From a virus, in the IMG/VR virus record IMGVR_UViG_3300049024_000030, positions 1 through 59,508 of that record: 59,508 nucleotides of DNA; one strand, written 5' to 3'. This document shows positions 1 through 8,622 of the stretch, piece by piece; the first letter of the stretch is position 1, and each line of letters opens with the position of its first letter. A model generated the notes under the pieces. That model did not search any database and was not told where the DNA came from. It was given only the letters and a program-made list of their open reading frames with translations. The position numbers were made by a program, and so were the translations under genes.

Positions 1-127
1 TGCGCGCGGAAGGGGGAAGAAAGGGGAATATGAGCGAAGAGATAAAAGCACCAACTCTAGATTTAACGCTACTGGACCAGGCCGAACGATTACAAACCGG
101 AGCGAATGTCCATCGTATTGGAGAGGC
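1..127. repeat. Terminal direct repeat, left copy (circular-assembly overlap)
   Basis: Bases 1-127 are identical to 59382-59508. An exact overlap of 127 bp equals the largest default k-mer of common short-read assemblers, so this most likely marks a closed circle rather than a biological terminal repeat. The unique genome is then about 59,381 bp. Confidence 0.93.
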
Positions 128-269
128 CATCGGTCTATATCGTAGCGAGCATATGCTAGCGAATTGGAAAGGTTGGACCGATATCAAGAGGGCGCGCTTC
201 GAGCGGTACGAGCGGCAATTGCGAGAACTTGTTCTCAAGATAGTTCAGGAAAAGGCGAGCGCGAAATAA
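30..269 (+). CDS. Small hypothetical phage protein (79 aa)
   Basis: Function not recognised. A short, charged, probably helical protein with a basic C-terminal half. The ATG follows a good purine-rich ribosome site (GAAGAAAGGGG) in the sequence shared with the right end. On the circle this gene sits just downstream of the 59371 gene and 19 bp upstream of the integrase, so it probably belongs to the same plus-strand transcript. Its N-terminus MSEE is shared with the 3413 gene, but nothing beyond that is similar. Confidence 0.75.
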   Translation: MSEEIKAPTLDLTLLDQAERLQTGANVHRIGEAIGLYRSEHMLANWKGWTDIKRARFERYERQLRELVLKIVQEKASAK

Positions 270-288
270 CCGGAATTATAACAACCAT

Positions 289-1134
289 ATGGACACTGAA
301 AACATTGGACTTGGCGACCTGGATTTCTGGCTGGCCGAATGGCTGAAACCGACCGGACGGCGAAGGAGCGAGCATACCGCAACCGCCTATCGGTTCGACG
401 TGAAGGCGTTTTTGAAGCGCGCGGGCAAGCCGTTCAATCAGATCGAAGTGCCTGACCTGCTCGACTATCAATCATTCCTGGCCGACGAGTACGGCGCCGA
501 GAAGACGCGGGCGCGCAAGATGGCGAGCGTGTGTAGCTTCTATCGGTTTCTGAACAATCGCGAAGTGACGGAGATAAATTTGGCTAGAATCGAAAGGGCG
601 AAGATTGATAGATCTATCAATCACGACCTACTACTGACGCCTGAGCAGGTTCGCGCGATCATTGCGGCAACTGCTGCCAATCCCCTTCACCACGCCTTGC
701 TGAAGTTTTTGTATTTAACCGGCGCGCGTATCAGTGAAGTTCTGAATCTGCGATGGCGCGATCTCCAGCCATTTTCCGACGGCGGCGAGGCGCATATATT
801 GGGTAAGGGTAATAAGAGGCGGACAGTGTTCTTACGCGCCGATCTGTGGGCGGATTTGATGGCGCTGCGTGGCGCCGCTGGCGATCTGGATCATCCCTTC
901 CCTTTTACGTCACAGAACGCCTGGAAGACCGTGAATAAGGCTGGCATTGCCGCTGGCATTGACGGCGTTCACCCGCACCAGTTCCGCCACGCCTTTGTAT
1001 CGCATACGCTGGCCGCTGGCGAGCCGCTGGCCGACGTGAGCGAGGTTGTTGGACACGCCAATATCGCGACGACTGGACTCTACGCTCACCCGACGAAGGG
1101 GCGGAATCTGGCATCTAGATTAACGGCTGTATAA
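289..1134 (+). CDS. Tyrosine recombinase, XerC/XerD-like (281 aa)
   Basis: A site-specific recombinase that would cut and rejoin DNA through a 3'-phosphotyrosine intermediate. Residues about 10-100 form a SAM-like N-terminal DNA-binding domain and about 115-281 the catalytic domain. All catalytic residues are visible: Arg147 (GARIS), Lys173 (GKGNKRR), His230/Arg233 (HQFRH), His256 (GHANIA) and nucleophile Tyr265. The compact size without a long arm-binding domain is closer to XerC/D than to lambda Int. It is the second integrase of this genome. No attachment site is obvious beside it, so it may resolve multimers, use a dif-like site, or be an exchangeable integration gene. Confidence 0.93.
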   Translation: MDTENIGLGDLDFWLAEWLKPTGRRRSEHTATAYRFDVKAFLKRAGKPFNQIEVPDLLDYQSFLADEYGAEKTRARKMASVCSFYRFLNNREVTEINLARIERAKIDRSINHDLLLTPEQVRAIIAATAANPLHHALLKFLYLTGARISEVLNLRWRDLQPFSDGGEAHILGKGNKRRTVFLRADLWADLMALRGAAGDLDHPFPFTSQNAWKTVNKAGIAAGIDGVHPHQFRHAFVSHTLAAGEPLADVSEVVGHANIATTGLYAHPTKGRNLASRLTAV

Positions 1135-1168
1135 AGCCTGGCTTATAGGCGGTAGAGAAAGGAAAAGT

Positions 1169-1435
1169 ATGGAAATTACAGCAGAACAACGAAGCTATTT
1201 AACTCATATGCTCGGCGCGGAATCCCATATCAGAAAATCCAACTGGGGCTATCGCAATTACTATTGCGCCGAGGTTGGCGGCAAGGATGAGCGCAACCTG
1301 GCGGAAATGGCCACGCTGGGACTCGTTCGCCGCGGCCACACGATCAATGAAGGCACGGACGTTTATTTCTTCGCAACCGAGCAGGGCATGGATGCGATCG
1401 GCTTGACGGCTAAGCAAAAGGCGAACGCCGCCTGA
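1169..1435 (+). CDS. Hypothetical protein (88 aa)
   Basis: Not recognised. Small soluble protein that looks like a helix-rich winged-helix-type fold (phrases such as NLAEMATLGLVRRG and ATEQGMDAIGL resemble the helix and wing of small phage MarR-like folds), but this is only an impression. The start is chosen at the ATG after AGAAAGGAAAAGT, a normal ribosome site. It lies 34 bp after the integrase in the same direction. Confidence 0.75.
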   Translation: MEITAEQRSYLTHMLGAESHIRKSNWGYRNYYCAEVGGKDERNLAEMATLGLVRRGHTINEGTDVYFFATEQGMDAIGLTAKQKANAA

Positions 1436-1437
1436 CC

Positions 1438-1467
1438 TTCCCCGCCCCGGCGCGGAGAAACGAGAAA
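1438..1467 (+). repeat. Repeated 5' leader element, copy 1
   Basis: A GC-rich stretch (CCCGCCCCGGCGCGG) followed by GAAACGAGAAAG just before the 1480 gene. It recurs almost exactly at 1961-1990, differing by one inserted A. In this copy the purine tail supplies the ribosome binding site. It may be a duplicated leader or insulator between cassette genes. Confidence 0.7.
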
Positions 1468-1479
1468 GGAAAAGAGATA

Positions 1480-1956
1480 ATGAGCGAAATCAATAACACC
1501 TACAGCAGCAACAGCAACGCGCCGAGAAGGTTCTACATGGAAAGAATCAAGGATGAAACAGGCGTGAGTCGGACAGGTAGAGTTTTAGAAGGCGTCCTGT
1601 GGCAGAACGGCGAGGTCACAGTCCAATGGCGACCACCGCATTCAACCTTCGGCTTTTATCATTCACTGAAAGAGTTTGAAACCATCCACGTTGACTGTCA
1701 CCCGTCCTGCAATGTCATCCACTGGCTTGAACGCTCAGACGGCTGGCACTGCTTTGACTGCGGCGCTCACGGATGGATGCAAAATTTCTGCGGTCAATGC
1801 GGCTCGCCATCCACAGGTTTTCACCCGGCATTTGAAAGCTGGAAAGATCGGACGCCAGAGCAATCTGAGCGTTACGAGGTCGAGCGGGAGATTGAGCAAT
1901 TGAATCGCAGGAAGGCTGAGTTGATGGAGCGGCTGACGAAGATGAAGCCGGAATAA
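1480..1956 (+). CDS. Zinc-ribbon protein with C-terminal coiled coil (158 aa)
   Basis: Function unknown. Cysteine pairs are seen around residues 69-73 (CHPSC), 86-89 (CFDC) and 99-102 (CGQC), a pattern typical of a metal-binding ribbon. The last ~40 residues (from about 118) are charged and heptad-like. Small zinc-ribbon proteins in phage early regions are often DNA- or polymerase-binding, but the target cannot be named here. The ATG has a strong AGAAAGGAAAAG ribosome site within the repeated leader. Confidence 0.8.
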   Translation: MSEINNTYSSNSNAPRRFYMERIKDETGVSRTGRVLEGVLWQNGEVTVQWRPPHSTFGFYHSLKEFETIHVDCHPSCNVIHWLERSDGWHCFDCGAHGWMQNFCGQCGSPSTGFHPAFESWKDRTPEQSERYEVEREIEQLNRRKAELMERLTKMKPE

Positions 1957-1960
1957 CCGC

Positions 1961-1990
1961 TTCCCCGCCCCGGCGCGGGAAACGAGAAAG
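1961..1990 (+). repeat. Repeated 5' leader element, copy 2
   Basis: Second copy of the 1438-1467 leader. Here the purine tail ends in AAAGTCC and is about 57 bp from the ATG at 2047, so it does not act as a close ribosome site. The duplication itself is clear. Confidence 0.65.
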
Positions 1991-2046
1991 TCCGCCACGA
2001 CGATTAACCAGTGGACAATCGTACGCCAGCCAGCGATACTCAGCGT

Positions 2047-2325
2047 ATGAATCTCTACACCTACTCACAAGCAGCGGAATTACTCAATCTGGCCGGTCGC
2101 TCGGCGGTGGCGCGACGTATTCTTTCACTCACCAGGCGCGGCGTCCCCCTAACAATCGAGGCTGGCGAATTGCAGCAAGTCGGAGCCAGAAAGCTGATCA
2201 CCGATGCGGGTATGGCTCGACTGCGCGAGTTTTTACCTGGAAAATCTGGCAGACCTGTAAAAGAAATTTTGCAAACTGCTGATTTTAAAGAAAATAAACC
2301 TGTTGACAATTGTTCACAGATATAG
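2047..2325 (+). CDS. Small HTH-like protein, possible excisionase/regulator (92 aa)
   Basis: The N-terminus (LYTYSQAAELLNL) resembles the MerR/excisionase-type helix-turn-helix in which a short helix is followed by an AAELL recognition helix. The middle region, GARKLITDAGMARL, would fit the wing. Such proteins bind DNA near attachment sites or promoters. A GTG at 2011 would add 12 residues; neither start has a clear ribosome site, and the ATG was chosen because the domain begins there. Excisionase is a guess from size, fold and nearness to the integrase. Confidence 0.6.
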   Translation: MNLYTYSQAAELLNLAGRSAVARRILSLTRRGVPLTIEAGELQQVGARKLITDAGMARLREFLPGKSGRPVKEILQTADFKENKPVDNCSQI

Positions 2326-2409
2326 ATAATTACATCATCGAGAGCGGCAATCACGCCGCAGCGAGCCGGACGCGATTCCGGCGCGAAGAACGAACGTCAA
2401 AGGAGAAAC

Positions 2410-2616
2410 ATGAAACTCACACCTAAAGAAGAATTCAACCTTCAGGCTGAAACAGTAGCTCAAGGGTTTGAGGCCGAATATCCCGGCGAGAAACTGGACC
2501 CCGAATACACTGAGACGGGATATTCGGATTTGCCGAGAGAAGCGCGTGAGGCCGGGTCGTGGACAGAGTTTCACGCCAAGGTGGCGAAGAAACTCGAAGC
2601 GATGCGCGGCGAGTAG
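2410..2616 (+). CDS. Hypothetical acidic protein (68 aa)
   Basis: Not recognised. Highly charged and acidic (many Glu residues, PGEKLDPEYTETGYSD), with no membrane segment or cysteines. Very good ribosome site (AAAGGAGAAAC) just before the ATG. An inverted repeat built on CCGGA/TCCGG lies upstream at about 2365-2383. It could be a small inhibitor or DNA mimic by composition only; that is not supported by any motif. Confidence 0.7.
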   Translation: MKLTPKEEFNLQAETVAQGFEAEYPGEKLDPEYTETGYSDLPREAREAGSWTEFHAKVAKKLEAMRGE

Positions 2617-2709
2617 TGGTTTCACCAAATTTCCTTTGATGCCGTAAGGCGATGGCTGCCGGTGGGGGCCACCGGCGCGGGCGAACAGAAAAAAAACAGG
2701 AGACAAGAA

Positions 2710-2934
2710 ATGAAATCGAAATGGAACACCAACCGCAAGGACGGCGATACGGTCAAAATCAACGATGGCACGCTCACGTATTACGCCAATTTCGACCGCG
2801 AGATTTACGACTTGAGCGAAATTGCAGACGACTTTGCCGATAGCTACGACCACAACGGCGAGGTTGGCGAGGTAAATTGCATCGCCGAAGACCTGAGCAG
2901 CGGCGAGACCCGCAAATTTACTTGCGCGGAATAG
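2710..2934 (+). CDS. Hypothetical acidic protein (74 aa)
   Basis: Not recognised. Rich in Asp/Glu with an ADDFADSYDHNGE segment. The start is placed at the ATG after ACAGGAGACAAGA rather than the farther upstream ATG at 2662, which has no ribosome site and would read through a GCCGGT/ACCGGC hairpin at about 2658-2676. It is followed after 53 bp by the paralogous 2988 gene. Confidence 0.72.
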   Translation: MKSKWNTNRKDGDTVKINDGTLTYYANFDREIYDLSEIADDFADSYDHNGEVGEVNCIAEDLSSGETRKFTCAE

Positions 2935-2987
2935 CGCAATCAACCAACGCGGCGGCTCCGGTCGCCGCTCACCACAATGGAGGGAAT

Positions 2988-3416
2988 ATGGCCGAAATAA
3001 AAGTCTCACGACGGGCGCCGTTCCGCGTTCGAGGGACTTTGCCGACTTTGACCAAGTGGTCTTTATTCGGCTTTGATAATCGCGAGGAAGCCCTACAGTT
3101 AATCGGAGCAATGGCGCGTGAGGGCTGGACCGTCGATTCGCGTGGAGTCAACAGCCCGATCACGGAAGACTGGCACAGAGAATATACTGCCGAAGAGCCC
3201 GCCTCCCGCCGCTGGGAGGCTTTTTCGATCGTGACCCAAATCAAAACCACACTCTCACAAACCGACCTGATCGCGCTCTATATCGCCGCCGGGGAACGGT
3301 TGTTGGCTGCGGGTATGGAGCGTTCTAAAATCGACGCTTACCTTCAATCGCTCACGACGGCGGATCTGTTGCGCGTCGCGGCGGGGTTGAGGGTTGTGGA
3401 GCTGGAGAGGGTATGA
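2988..3416 (+). CDS. Hypothetical protein, paralog of the 48.0 kb gene (142 aa)
   Basis: Function unknown. Its first ~65 residues closely match the 75-aa product at 47847..48074: both contain APFRVR-TLPTLTKWS, a VNSP segment and WRREYT/WHREYT-like endings. This is a within-genome duplication placed in two different operons. The extra C-terminal half here is helical (SQTDLIALYIAAGERLLAAGM). The ATG at 2988 has an AATGGAGGGAAT ribosome site. Its stop overlaps the next start (ATGA). Confidence 0.8.
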   Translation: MAEIKVSRRAPFRVRGTLPTLTKWSLFGFDNREEALQLIGAMAREGWTVDSRGVNSPITEDWHREYTAEEPASRRWEAFSIVTQIKTTLSQTDLIALYIAAGERLLAAGMERSKIDAYLQSLTTADLLRVAAGLRVVELERV

Positions 3417-3925
3417 GCGAAGAGAAGCCGAACAATCCCGCCGACGTGGCCGACGCGCTTGTCAGAAAAATAGCAGCAGGCTCTGGCCTTGAATTAGCCG
3501 AGGACTACGAGGAGCGCATCAAGGAAATGCGCGATTGGATGATGGCAGAGTTCGAGGTGGGCACGGAGGCCGATAAGCTGATAAAACAAGCGCCGGGCCT
3601 GACAGAATACGACGCGCGCCTGCTCGCCCGCGCAATGGGCAGCAACATCGAAAGCCGCGAGATAGCCGACGGCGTATATCAACACGTCGCAAAGGAGACG
3701 CCTATGAGATGGACAAGCGAATTCCCGACGAAGCCGGGGCTTTATTGGGCGAGAAACGAATTGATCAAAATAGATCAAGAGCACGGATATCAACCCGATC
3801 CCGAAGCGGGCATCGTGCGAGTATATGAAGACTCTTCATTTTGCTATCCGGGTAGCGAGGTACCGACTTATCTCGACGATCTTGTTTCAGCCGAATGGTT
3901 CGGCCCGATCGAGCCGCCGGAATAA
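3413..3925 (+). CDS. Hypothetical protein with DUF551-like C-terminus (170 aa)
   Basis: Function unknown. The N-terminal ~90 residues are helical and acidic. From about residue 96 the sequence MRWTSEFPTKPGLYWAR resembles a short beta-rich module widespread in phage proteins (typically W..E.P..PG.YW.R), and the end (SAEWFGPIEPPE) fits the same module. Translationally coupled to the previous gene through ATGA. Confidence 0.78.
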   Translation: MSEEKPNNPADVADALVRKIAAGSGLELAEDYEERIKEMRDWMMAEFEVGTEADKLIKQAPGLTEYDARLLARAMGSNIESREIADGVYQHVAKETPMRWTSEFPTKPGLYWARNELIKIDQEHGYQPDPEAGIVRVYEDSSFCYPGSEVPTYLDDLVSAEWFGPIEPPE

Positions 3926-3940
3926 GAGAAGGAGACAAGA

Positions 3941-4168
3941 ATGCAGCGGAGATACATTACCGTATATTACAAAGACAACGCCCTTTTCCTTTTCCCCGAG
4001 ATTGCCGAGCAATTCAACCTATATAACGGCGCTCGTCTGCGTAATCAGGATCAGTTTTATGCCGTGCTAGGAGCCAATGCGGAATGCGGAATTGCACAGT
4101 GCGAGCTTCAGCTCGCGATGGATAAAGATTTTGATTCTCAGCCTGTACCTGACTCCTTGCCCGAATAA
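3941..4168 (+). CDS. Hypothetical protein (75 aa)
   Basis: Not recognised. A beta-rich start (YITVYYKDNALFLF) and two cysteines (CGIAQC). Strong ribosome site (GAGAAGGAGACAAGA). Last plus-strand gene before the convergent late operon. Confidence 0.75.
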   Translation: MQRRYITVYYKDNALFLFPEIAEQFNLYNGARLRNQDQFYAVLGANAECGIAQCELQLAMDKDFDSQPVPDSLPE

Positions 4169-4175
4169 ACGAAAA

Positions 4176-4206
4176 GGCCGATCAGCGCTACCGTCGCCGG
4201 TCGGCC
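4176..4206. terminator. Possible bidirectional terminator between convergent operons
   Basis: An inverted repeat GGCCGA/TCGGCC with a 19-nt loop, flanked by GAAAA on the left and a C/T-rich stretch on the right, lies between the convergent genes ending at 4168 (+) and 4299 (-). Position supports a terminator; the stem is short. Confidence 0.45.
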
Positions 4207-4298
4207 CATTCCCCTTTCGACGACCGTTTCCAGTCCCCGTTCCGCGACGCTAAAGTCTCAGCCAGAGTAGAAGCGCCGCGAGTTGAAGCAATTATATC

Positions 4299-4571
4299 TC
4301 ACTTCCCTATTATCTCCGTCCCCTTCGCGTGATTCCCTGCCGGCGGATCGCGACGAATCACAGTCTCTTTCTGATTCAACCCTCCCGTTCGCGTCTGCGT
4401 CATTACCTCGCCTTCGCAGGTAATAAACACGGCGTCGCCTACTATCTCGATAATCCAACCGTCGAAAACCAGGCGCGCGGCCTTACCCGGCGCGGAACAT
4501 GGCGTGACGATTTGCCGGGTTGACGGAATCTCTCTTGGCGCGACCGCGTAAATATGCCCGCCTTCGTCCAT
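4299..4571 (-). CDS. Small late protein at end of tail operon (90 aa)
   Basis: Not recognised. Beta-rich (YAVAPREIPSTRQIV, LVFDGWIIEIVGDAVFIT), no signal or membrane segment. Its ATG overlaps the stop of the 4571..6616 gene as TGATG, the coupling style used throughout the late operon, so it is probably co-translated with the tail tip protein and may be a tail component or chaperone. Confidence 0.7.
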   Translation of the reverse strand: MDEGGHIYAVAPREIPSTRQIVTPCSAPGKAARLVFDGWIIEIVGDAVFITCEGEVMTQTRTGGLNQKETVIRRDPPAGNHAKGTEIIGK

Positions 4572-6616
4572 CAATCAACCCTCGCTTCCTTGAAGCGAAA
4601 CGACAGATCGTAGGCGCATTGGCCGCTGCCCTCGTGGTGAATTACCGAATCAAACCTTCCCGCCTTTCTGACGCCGCGGTTGGAGTCCACGAGAATAAAC
4701 ACCTTGCCGAATCCGTGCGCGTCGAAGAAGGCGTCAACGGTGTCGCATTCGGTTAATGTCCGCGCGGCGAAGCGAACCTCATAGGAATCGTACGGCGGCG
4801 CTTTTTCGCGAGTAACGAAACTTGTTCTGTCTTCGGATTCGCTTATCAGCGCGTTAAGATTTCTATCCCAGCTAATCGGCAGAATTGGGTTAGTGAGCGG
4901 GAATAGCTCGGCGATCAATATATCCCGCGTCGCTGTGAAAGTTCCGTTCGTCGCCTGAATCCGCACCTTCGCGCCGGGAGTATTCGGAAAGGTTATAATC
5001 CCCGTACTACCATTGATTCCGCTCGGGACTGATGTCCATGTTGGGCTTGTGATATTCGTATTGAAATCCACCTGCTCCAATGGCCCCGCGTACAAGATCG
5101 CGGGCGTGATCACTGCCGGAACATTGATCGTCGCGTCCATCGCCTGATTCCCCGTCGAGGACGCGCGGACGACCGTTGTCCCCGGCGCGCTCGGCGCTGT
5201 GAATTCATTCCCTGAAAACGATCCGCCACCGCTGACTACAGACCATGTGACCAGTCCCGGCGTCTGAGCGTCGTCGTAGTTGGCTTGGAATCGCGCCTTC
5301 GCGCTCGGCTGAATTGTCTGCGTGAGATCGCTTAGGATTTTCAGGGCTGGAATATTTATGATCGCTTCGGCCAGTTGAAGCCGGCCCGGATACTTGCCTA
5401 TAAAATCAAAACTGCATACGCCGTCAAAAATCCTCAGAGCCATTCCATTCAGCGTGCGGCCTTCGAGGTCTACTAGATTGGCTGGAATCTCCAGCAATAC
5501 CCATTGATTCGTCGCTGGTAAATTTCCAATCCGCCACCTGCTCGGCGTGCCGTCCGTGCCGTAAACGATCGAGTTCGCGCCCCAGTAAGCCCCGTGCGCG
5601 TTGCCGGTGGCATCCGTCGCGGTGAAGCCTAAAAGGATTTCAGTCGGCGGATTCGTCGCGTCAAGGAACACGCGGCATATGAGCACGTCGTCTTTATCGA
5701 TCTGCAGTGTGTCGGAGGCGCCAGAAATGACATAACCGTGGTCCCCCGCCGCAAGTGGAGATTTTAGCCGGGCCGAGCCGGAAAATGGCGTAGGGCTGCC
5801 AGTGCCCCAAACCCATGACCCGCCGCTTGTGCTTACGCTCGACCCCGCCGGCTTATCGTCTTCGATCCAGATATATACGCCAGGCTGAATCGTTGCTTTC
5901 AGACTGTATCTGCCTGGCACGGTTCCGCCGCTGTAGATTTTTTCGAGCGGAGTAGCTCCCGCGCCAAGCGACCCATGCTCAACGCTGAAAGCTACGACGT
6001 TGAACCCTAAGAAATCGGTCCCCAGCAGCCTCCAATCGCCCGATATCCTTGGCGGGGCAACGGTCGCGGGCGGGGATTGCACAAAGGGATCGGAGCCCGA
6101 GGCGCGAACGGCGTAGGAGCCTGGATAGAGAATTGCGGAAGCGAACGTCAGGCGTTCATGGCGTAAGACATCATCAATATAGGCCCGGAAATTTCCGTTC
6201 ATCTCGATGCGGATTTTCATCCCTGAGACCGGCGTAATCGGGAGGGTGGCTAGAGTCGAGCCTGCTTCGTCAACAATCAGAATACTGGTCAGTTGAAGCC
6301 GGACAATATACTGCCAGAACGTCCCCGCGGTGGCCTTCTGCATTATGCCTATGAAATCTATATTCGCGCCTGAAATTGGCAGGGATTGAGGCGTAAGCGT
6401 CCATTCCATCGAGCCTGCTCCCTGCGCCAGCCTGAAGGCGCCGCTGGCCTGTATCGTCCCGCCCGATTGATTGCCTGGAGTCCTAACTGAGCCGTCTGGC
6501 AGAATCAGCCCCGCGTTCATCCTCCAGTATAGCGGCGGATGCGAGGCACGCGCGGTGAATAGCTGCACGTCGCTGGGATAAAGGTCGATGATTGGTGGGA
6601 AAATATCGAATCCCAT
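4571..6616 (-). CDS. Tail tip / receptor-binding-type protein (681 aa)
   Basis: Large beta-rich structural protein at the promoter-distal end of the tail genes, where host-recognition proteins usually lie. Residues about 265-400 form a module also present in the next protein (see the 6616..8622 entry), with the shared signature AYWGANSI and a PTEI-L motif. Residues about 420-560 look like bacterial Ig-like repeats (VTWSVVSGGGSFSGNEFTAP). The C-terminal ~110 residues resemble the conserved end of phage tail proteins that dock on the tail tip (YEVRFAARTLTECD). Receptor binding is inferred from position and domain style. Confidence 0.78.
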   Translation of the reverse strand: MGFDIFPPIIDLYPSDVQLFTARASHPPLYWRMNAGLILPDGSVRTPGNQSGGTIQASGAFRLAQGAGSMEWTLTPQSLPISGANIDFIGIMQKATAGTFWQYIVRLQLTSILIVDEAGSTLATLPITPVSGMKIRIEMNGNFRAYIDDVLRHERLTFASAILYPGSYAVRASGSDPFVQSPPATVAPPRISGDWRLLGTDFLGFNVVAFSVEHGSLGAGATPLEKIYSGGTVPGRYSLKATIQPGVYIWIEDDKPAGSSVSTSGGSWVWGTGSPTPFSGSARLKSPLAAGDHGYVISGASDTLQIDKDDVLICRVFLDATNPPTEILLGFTATDATGNAHGAYWGANSIVYGTDGTPSRWRIGNLPATNQWVLLEIPANLVDLEGRTLNGMALRIFDGVCSFDFIGKYPGRLQLAEAIINIPALKILSDLTQTIQPSAKARFQANYDDAQTPGLVTWSVVSGGGSFSGNEFTAPSAPGTTVVRASSTGNQAMDATINVPAVITPAILYAGPLEQVDFNTNITSPTWTSVPSGINGSTGIITFPNTPGAKVRIQATNGTFTATRDILIAELFPLTNPILPISWDRNLNALISESEDRTSFVTREKAPPYDSYEVRFAARTLTECDTVDAFFDAHGFGKVFILVDSNRGVRKAGRFDSVIHHEGSGQCAYDLSFRFKEARVD

Positions 6617-8622
6617 TACAGTGTCAGCGCCTCCTGTCGCGGCTTGTGCGCGGAATCGGAATACAACTCACCGGATATCGCTTGCAGCGTAAATTCGCAC
6701 TCGTCGGCTGAGTCTTCGCCGGGCCTAACGTGCGCTTCTCGCACCAGACACAATTGATACGTCCAGCCGAGCACCGGATGAGAGACCGTCACGAAATCCC
6801 ACGGCAGGACGTGAAGCGAGTCGGCCATACCGACGAGAGCCACTTTCGTTGGGTTATCGTCTTCCAGCCTCGCAATATATTCAGTCAATCGGCACGCCTG
6901 CGATTGCGTCATTCCGCCTAAAGCGTGCTCGCTGCGCACTTCCCCGACGCGGGAAATAGAATCCTCTCTTAACAGCGCCTGCGCTGTGTCGTCTCGCGGC
7001 TCGATTGAGGTAGGCTCGTGGAATTCGCCTTCAACGTCGCGGAAGTATCCGATTATTCGGTTCGGGCGTGCGTCAAGGCTTTCTGTTGAACGCTGCGGTT
7101 CGCCGCCCTTAGCGATATTGCCGGGGTGGAAATGTTGGACGGGGACTGGTGGCCATTTCGGCGGAACGAAGATTATCTGCTCTCCATCGTCCTGCCAGCC
7201 GGTCGCGGAGTTTCCGCACAGTTCGTCAAAAGCCTGCGCGAGCGTGGTTTTCCCGGCAAGGCCGCCATGGTATTCAAATCTCGGCACAAACACGTTCACG
7301 CCGTCGCCTTCGCGATCCCAGGGAATCTGGCCGTCGTTGTTATTGGCCCAATCAACGACGCTTGGCCAATAGAAGCGGCGCCGAAAACGATCCTGCGCAA
7401 TATCAAGGCGGCTTCTGAAACGTCTCTGGAAAAAGAACAGCGCCCTGTCCATTGCTTCCCATGCGGGATTGGCTGAGTAGCCGTATTGGTCTATTAGCTC
7501 TGAACCCGTCGCGTCGTATTTTGGCAGTCTTCTACATTCGGCCAACACCTTCACGGCGTCGGGTCGCGCAGCCTGCGTGGCGAGGTTTGAGACGATATCA
7601 TTTCTTAGATTGACCGTGACGCCCGCCGAGCCGTTATAGGCCAAGCCGGAAGGCCATGCGCCGGCGAAGTCTTTGTTTTGCACATGGTCTGTCGCGTTGT
7701 GCGCGATTGTGCCGGGCCGGAATTTATAGCCAGAATTGCCACTCGTCGTATTCTGCGCCACGAGGACCGGCCCCCAGGTCGCGGCGCCACCAAAGAGCGT
7801 GAAGGCCATGCCGTTAATCGTTGTCCCCACCAACCCGACTTGACTCGCGTCGACATCTAATCTCACCCATTGGCCGGTTGAGGGAATGGACGCGCTGATC
7901 TGCCGGCGGCTGTTCGTGCCGTTCGTCCCGAGGGCAATACTATTCGCGCCCCAGTAGGCCCGATGTTCGAAGTCTGCATCAATCGCAAATTGCAGCATTA
8001 TCTCTGTCGGCGTGTTTATAGGATCGATATAGATCCAGCAGCAAATAAAATCGCCTGACGCGATTGGAAGACCTTGGGTTGCAAAGGAGAAAAAGTGCTG
8101 ATGTTGTCCAGTCCTATTAGGCGATTGGTGAGAATATTTGCCGAGGAACGGGATAGGGTCTTTCGTTACCCAGTTCCAGCCGTCCGTATCAGGATTCGCA
8201 AAAGCGCCCGCCGGCAATCGGTCGCGAAAATATTCAGTGAGAGTGAAACGGTTTATCAATTCCTGCCCCGCGTACCAGACCTTTACCGCGCGCTCCCATT
8301 CACCGCGCTGGCCCAATCCGCCCCAGCCCTCGCCTAATAAGCCCGTGAATGTGTGCTCCGGGGTGATGGGATCATATTTATTTGACACCAGCTTTAAGCT
8401 GAATAAATTCCTGCCGAAATAAATCCCCAGCGGCACGCCTTCGGCCACTTCAAACTTGGCGGCGCGGTCGAGTTGTTCCAATGTAAACCCGTTCGCCACC
8501 GACAATGCGGCGTCTGTCGGAGAGATTATCTTCTTCGGCAATGCCCCAATAGGATCGAGGTTGATCTGAAGATTGCCCCCGCCAGAAAAACCGTCATCAA
8601 GCTGTATGTCGTCAAGTCTCAT
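6616..8622 (-). CDS. Tail tip hub-like protein (668 aa)
   Basis: Late structural protein between the L-like tail protein and the terminal tail protein, the place of the baseplate hub/tip attachment protein in siphoviruses. The N-terminal ~130 and C-terminal ~350 residues look like hub domains (for example SRVGEVRSEHALGGMTQSQA and FTLQAISGELYSD). Residues about 148-285 are an inserted beta-sandwich-like module shared with the downstream protein. Stop and next start overlap (TAATG). Exact assignment to gpJ-type proteins needs a profile search. Confidence 0.75.
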   Translation of the reverse strand: MRLDDIQLDDGFSGGGNLQINLDPIGALPKKIISPTDAALSVANGFTLEQLDRAAKFEVAEGVPLGIYFGRNLFSLKLVSNKYDPITPEHTFTGLLGEGWGGLGQRGEWERAVKVWYAGQELINRFTLTEYFRDRLPAGAFANPDTDGWNWVTKDPIPFLGKYSHQSPNRTGQHQHFFSFATQGLPIASGDFICCWIYIDPINTPTEIMLQFAIDADFEHRAYWGANSIALGTNGTNSRRQISASIPSTGQWVRLDVDASQVGLVGTTINGMAFTLFGGAATWGPVLVAQNTTSGNSGYKFRPGTIAHNATDHVQNKDFAGAWPSGLAYNGSAGVTVNLRNDIVSNLATQAARPDAVKVLAECRRLPKYDATGSELIDQYGYSANPAWEAMDRALFFFQRRFRSRLDIAQDRFRRRFYWPSVVDWANNNDGQIPWDREGDGVNVFVPRFEYHGGLAGKTTLAQAFDELCGNSATGWQDDGEQIIFVPPKWPPVPVQHFHPGNIAKGGEPQRSTESLDARPNRIIGYFRDVEGEFHEPTSIEPRDDTAQALLREDSISRVGEVRSEHALGGMTQSQACRLTEYIARLEDDNPTKVALVGMADSLHVLPWDFVTVSHPVLGWTYQLCLVREAHVRPGEDSADECEFTLQAISGELYSDSAHKPRQEALTL

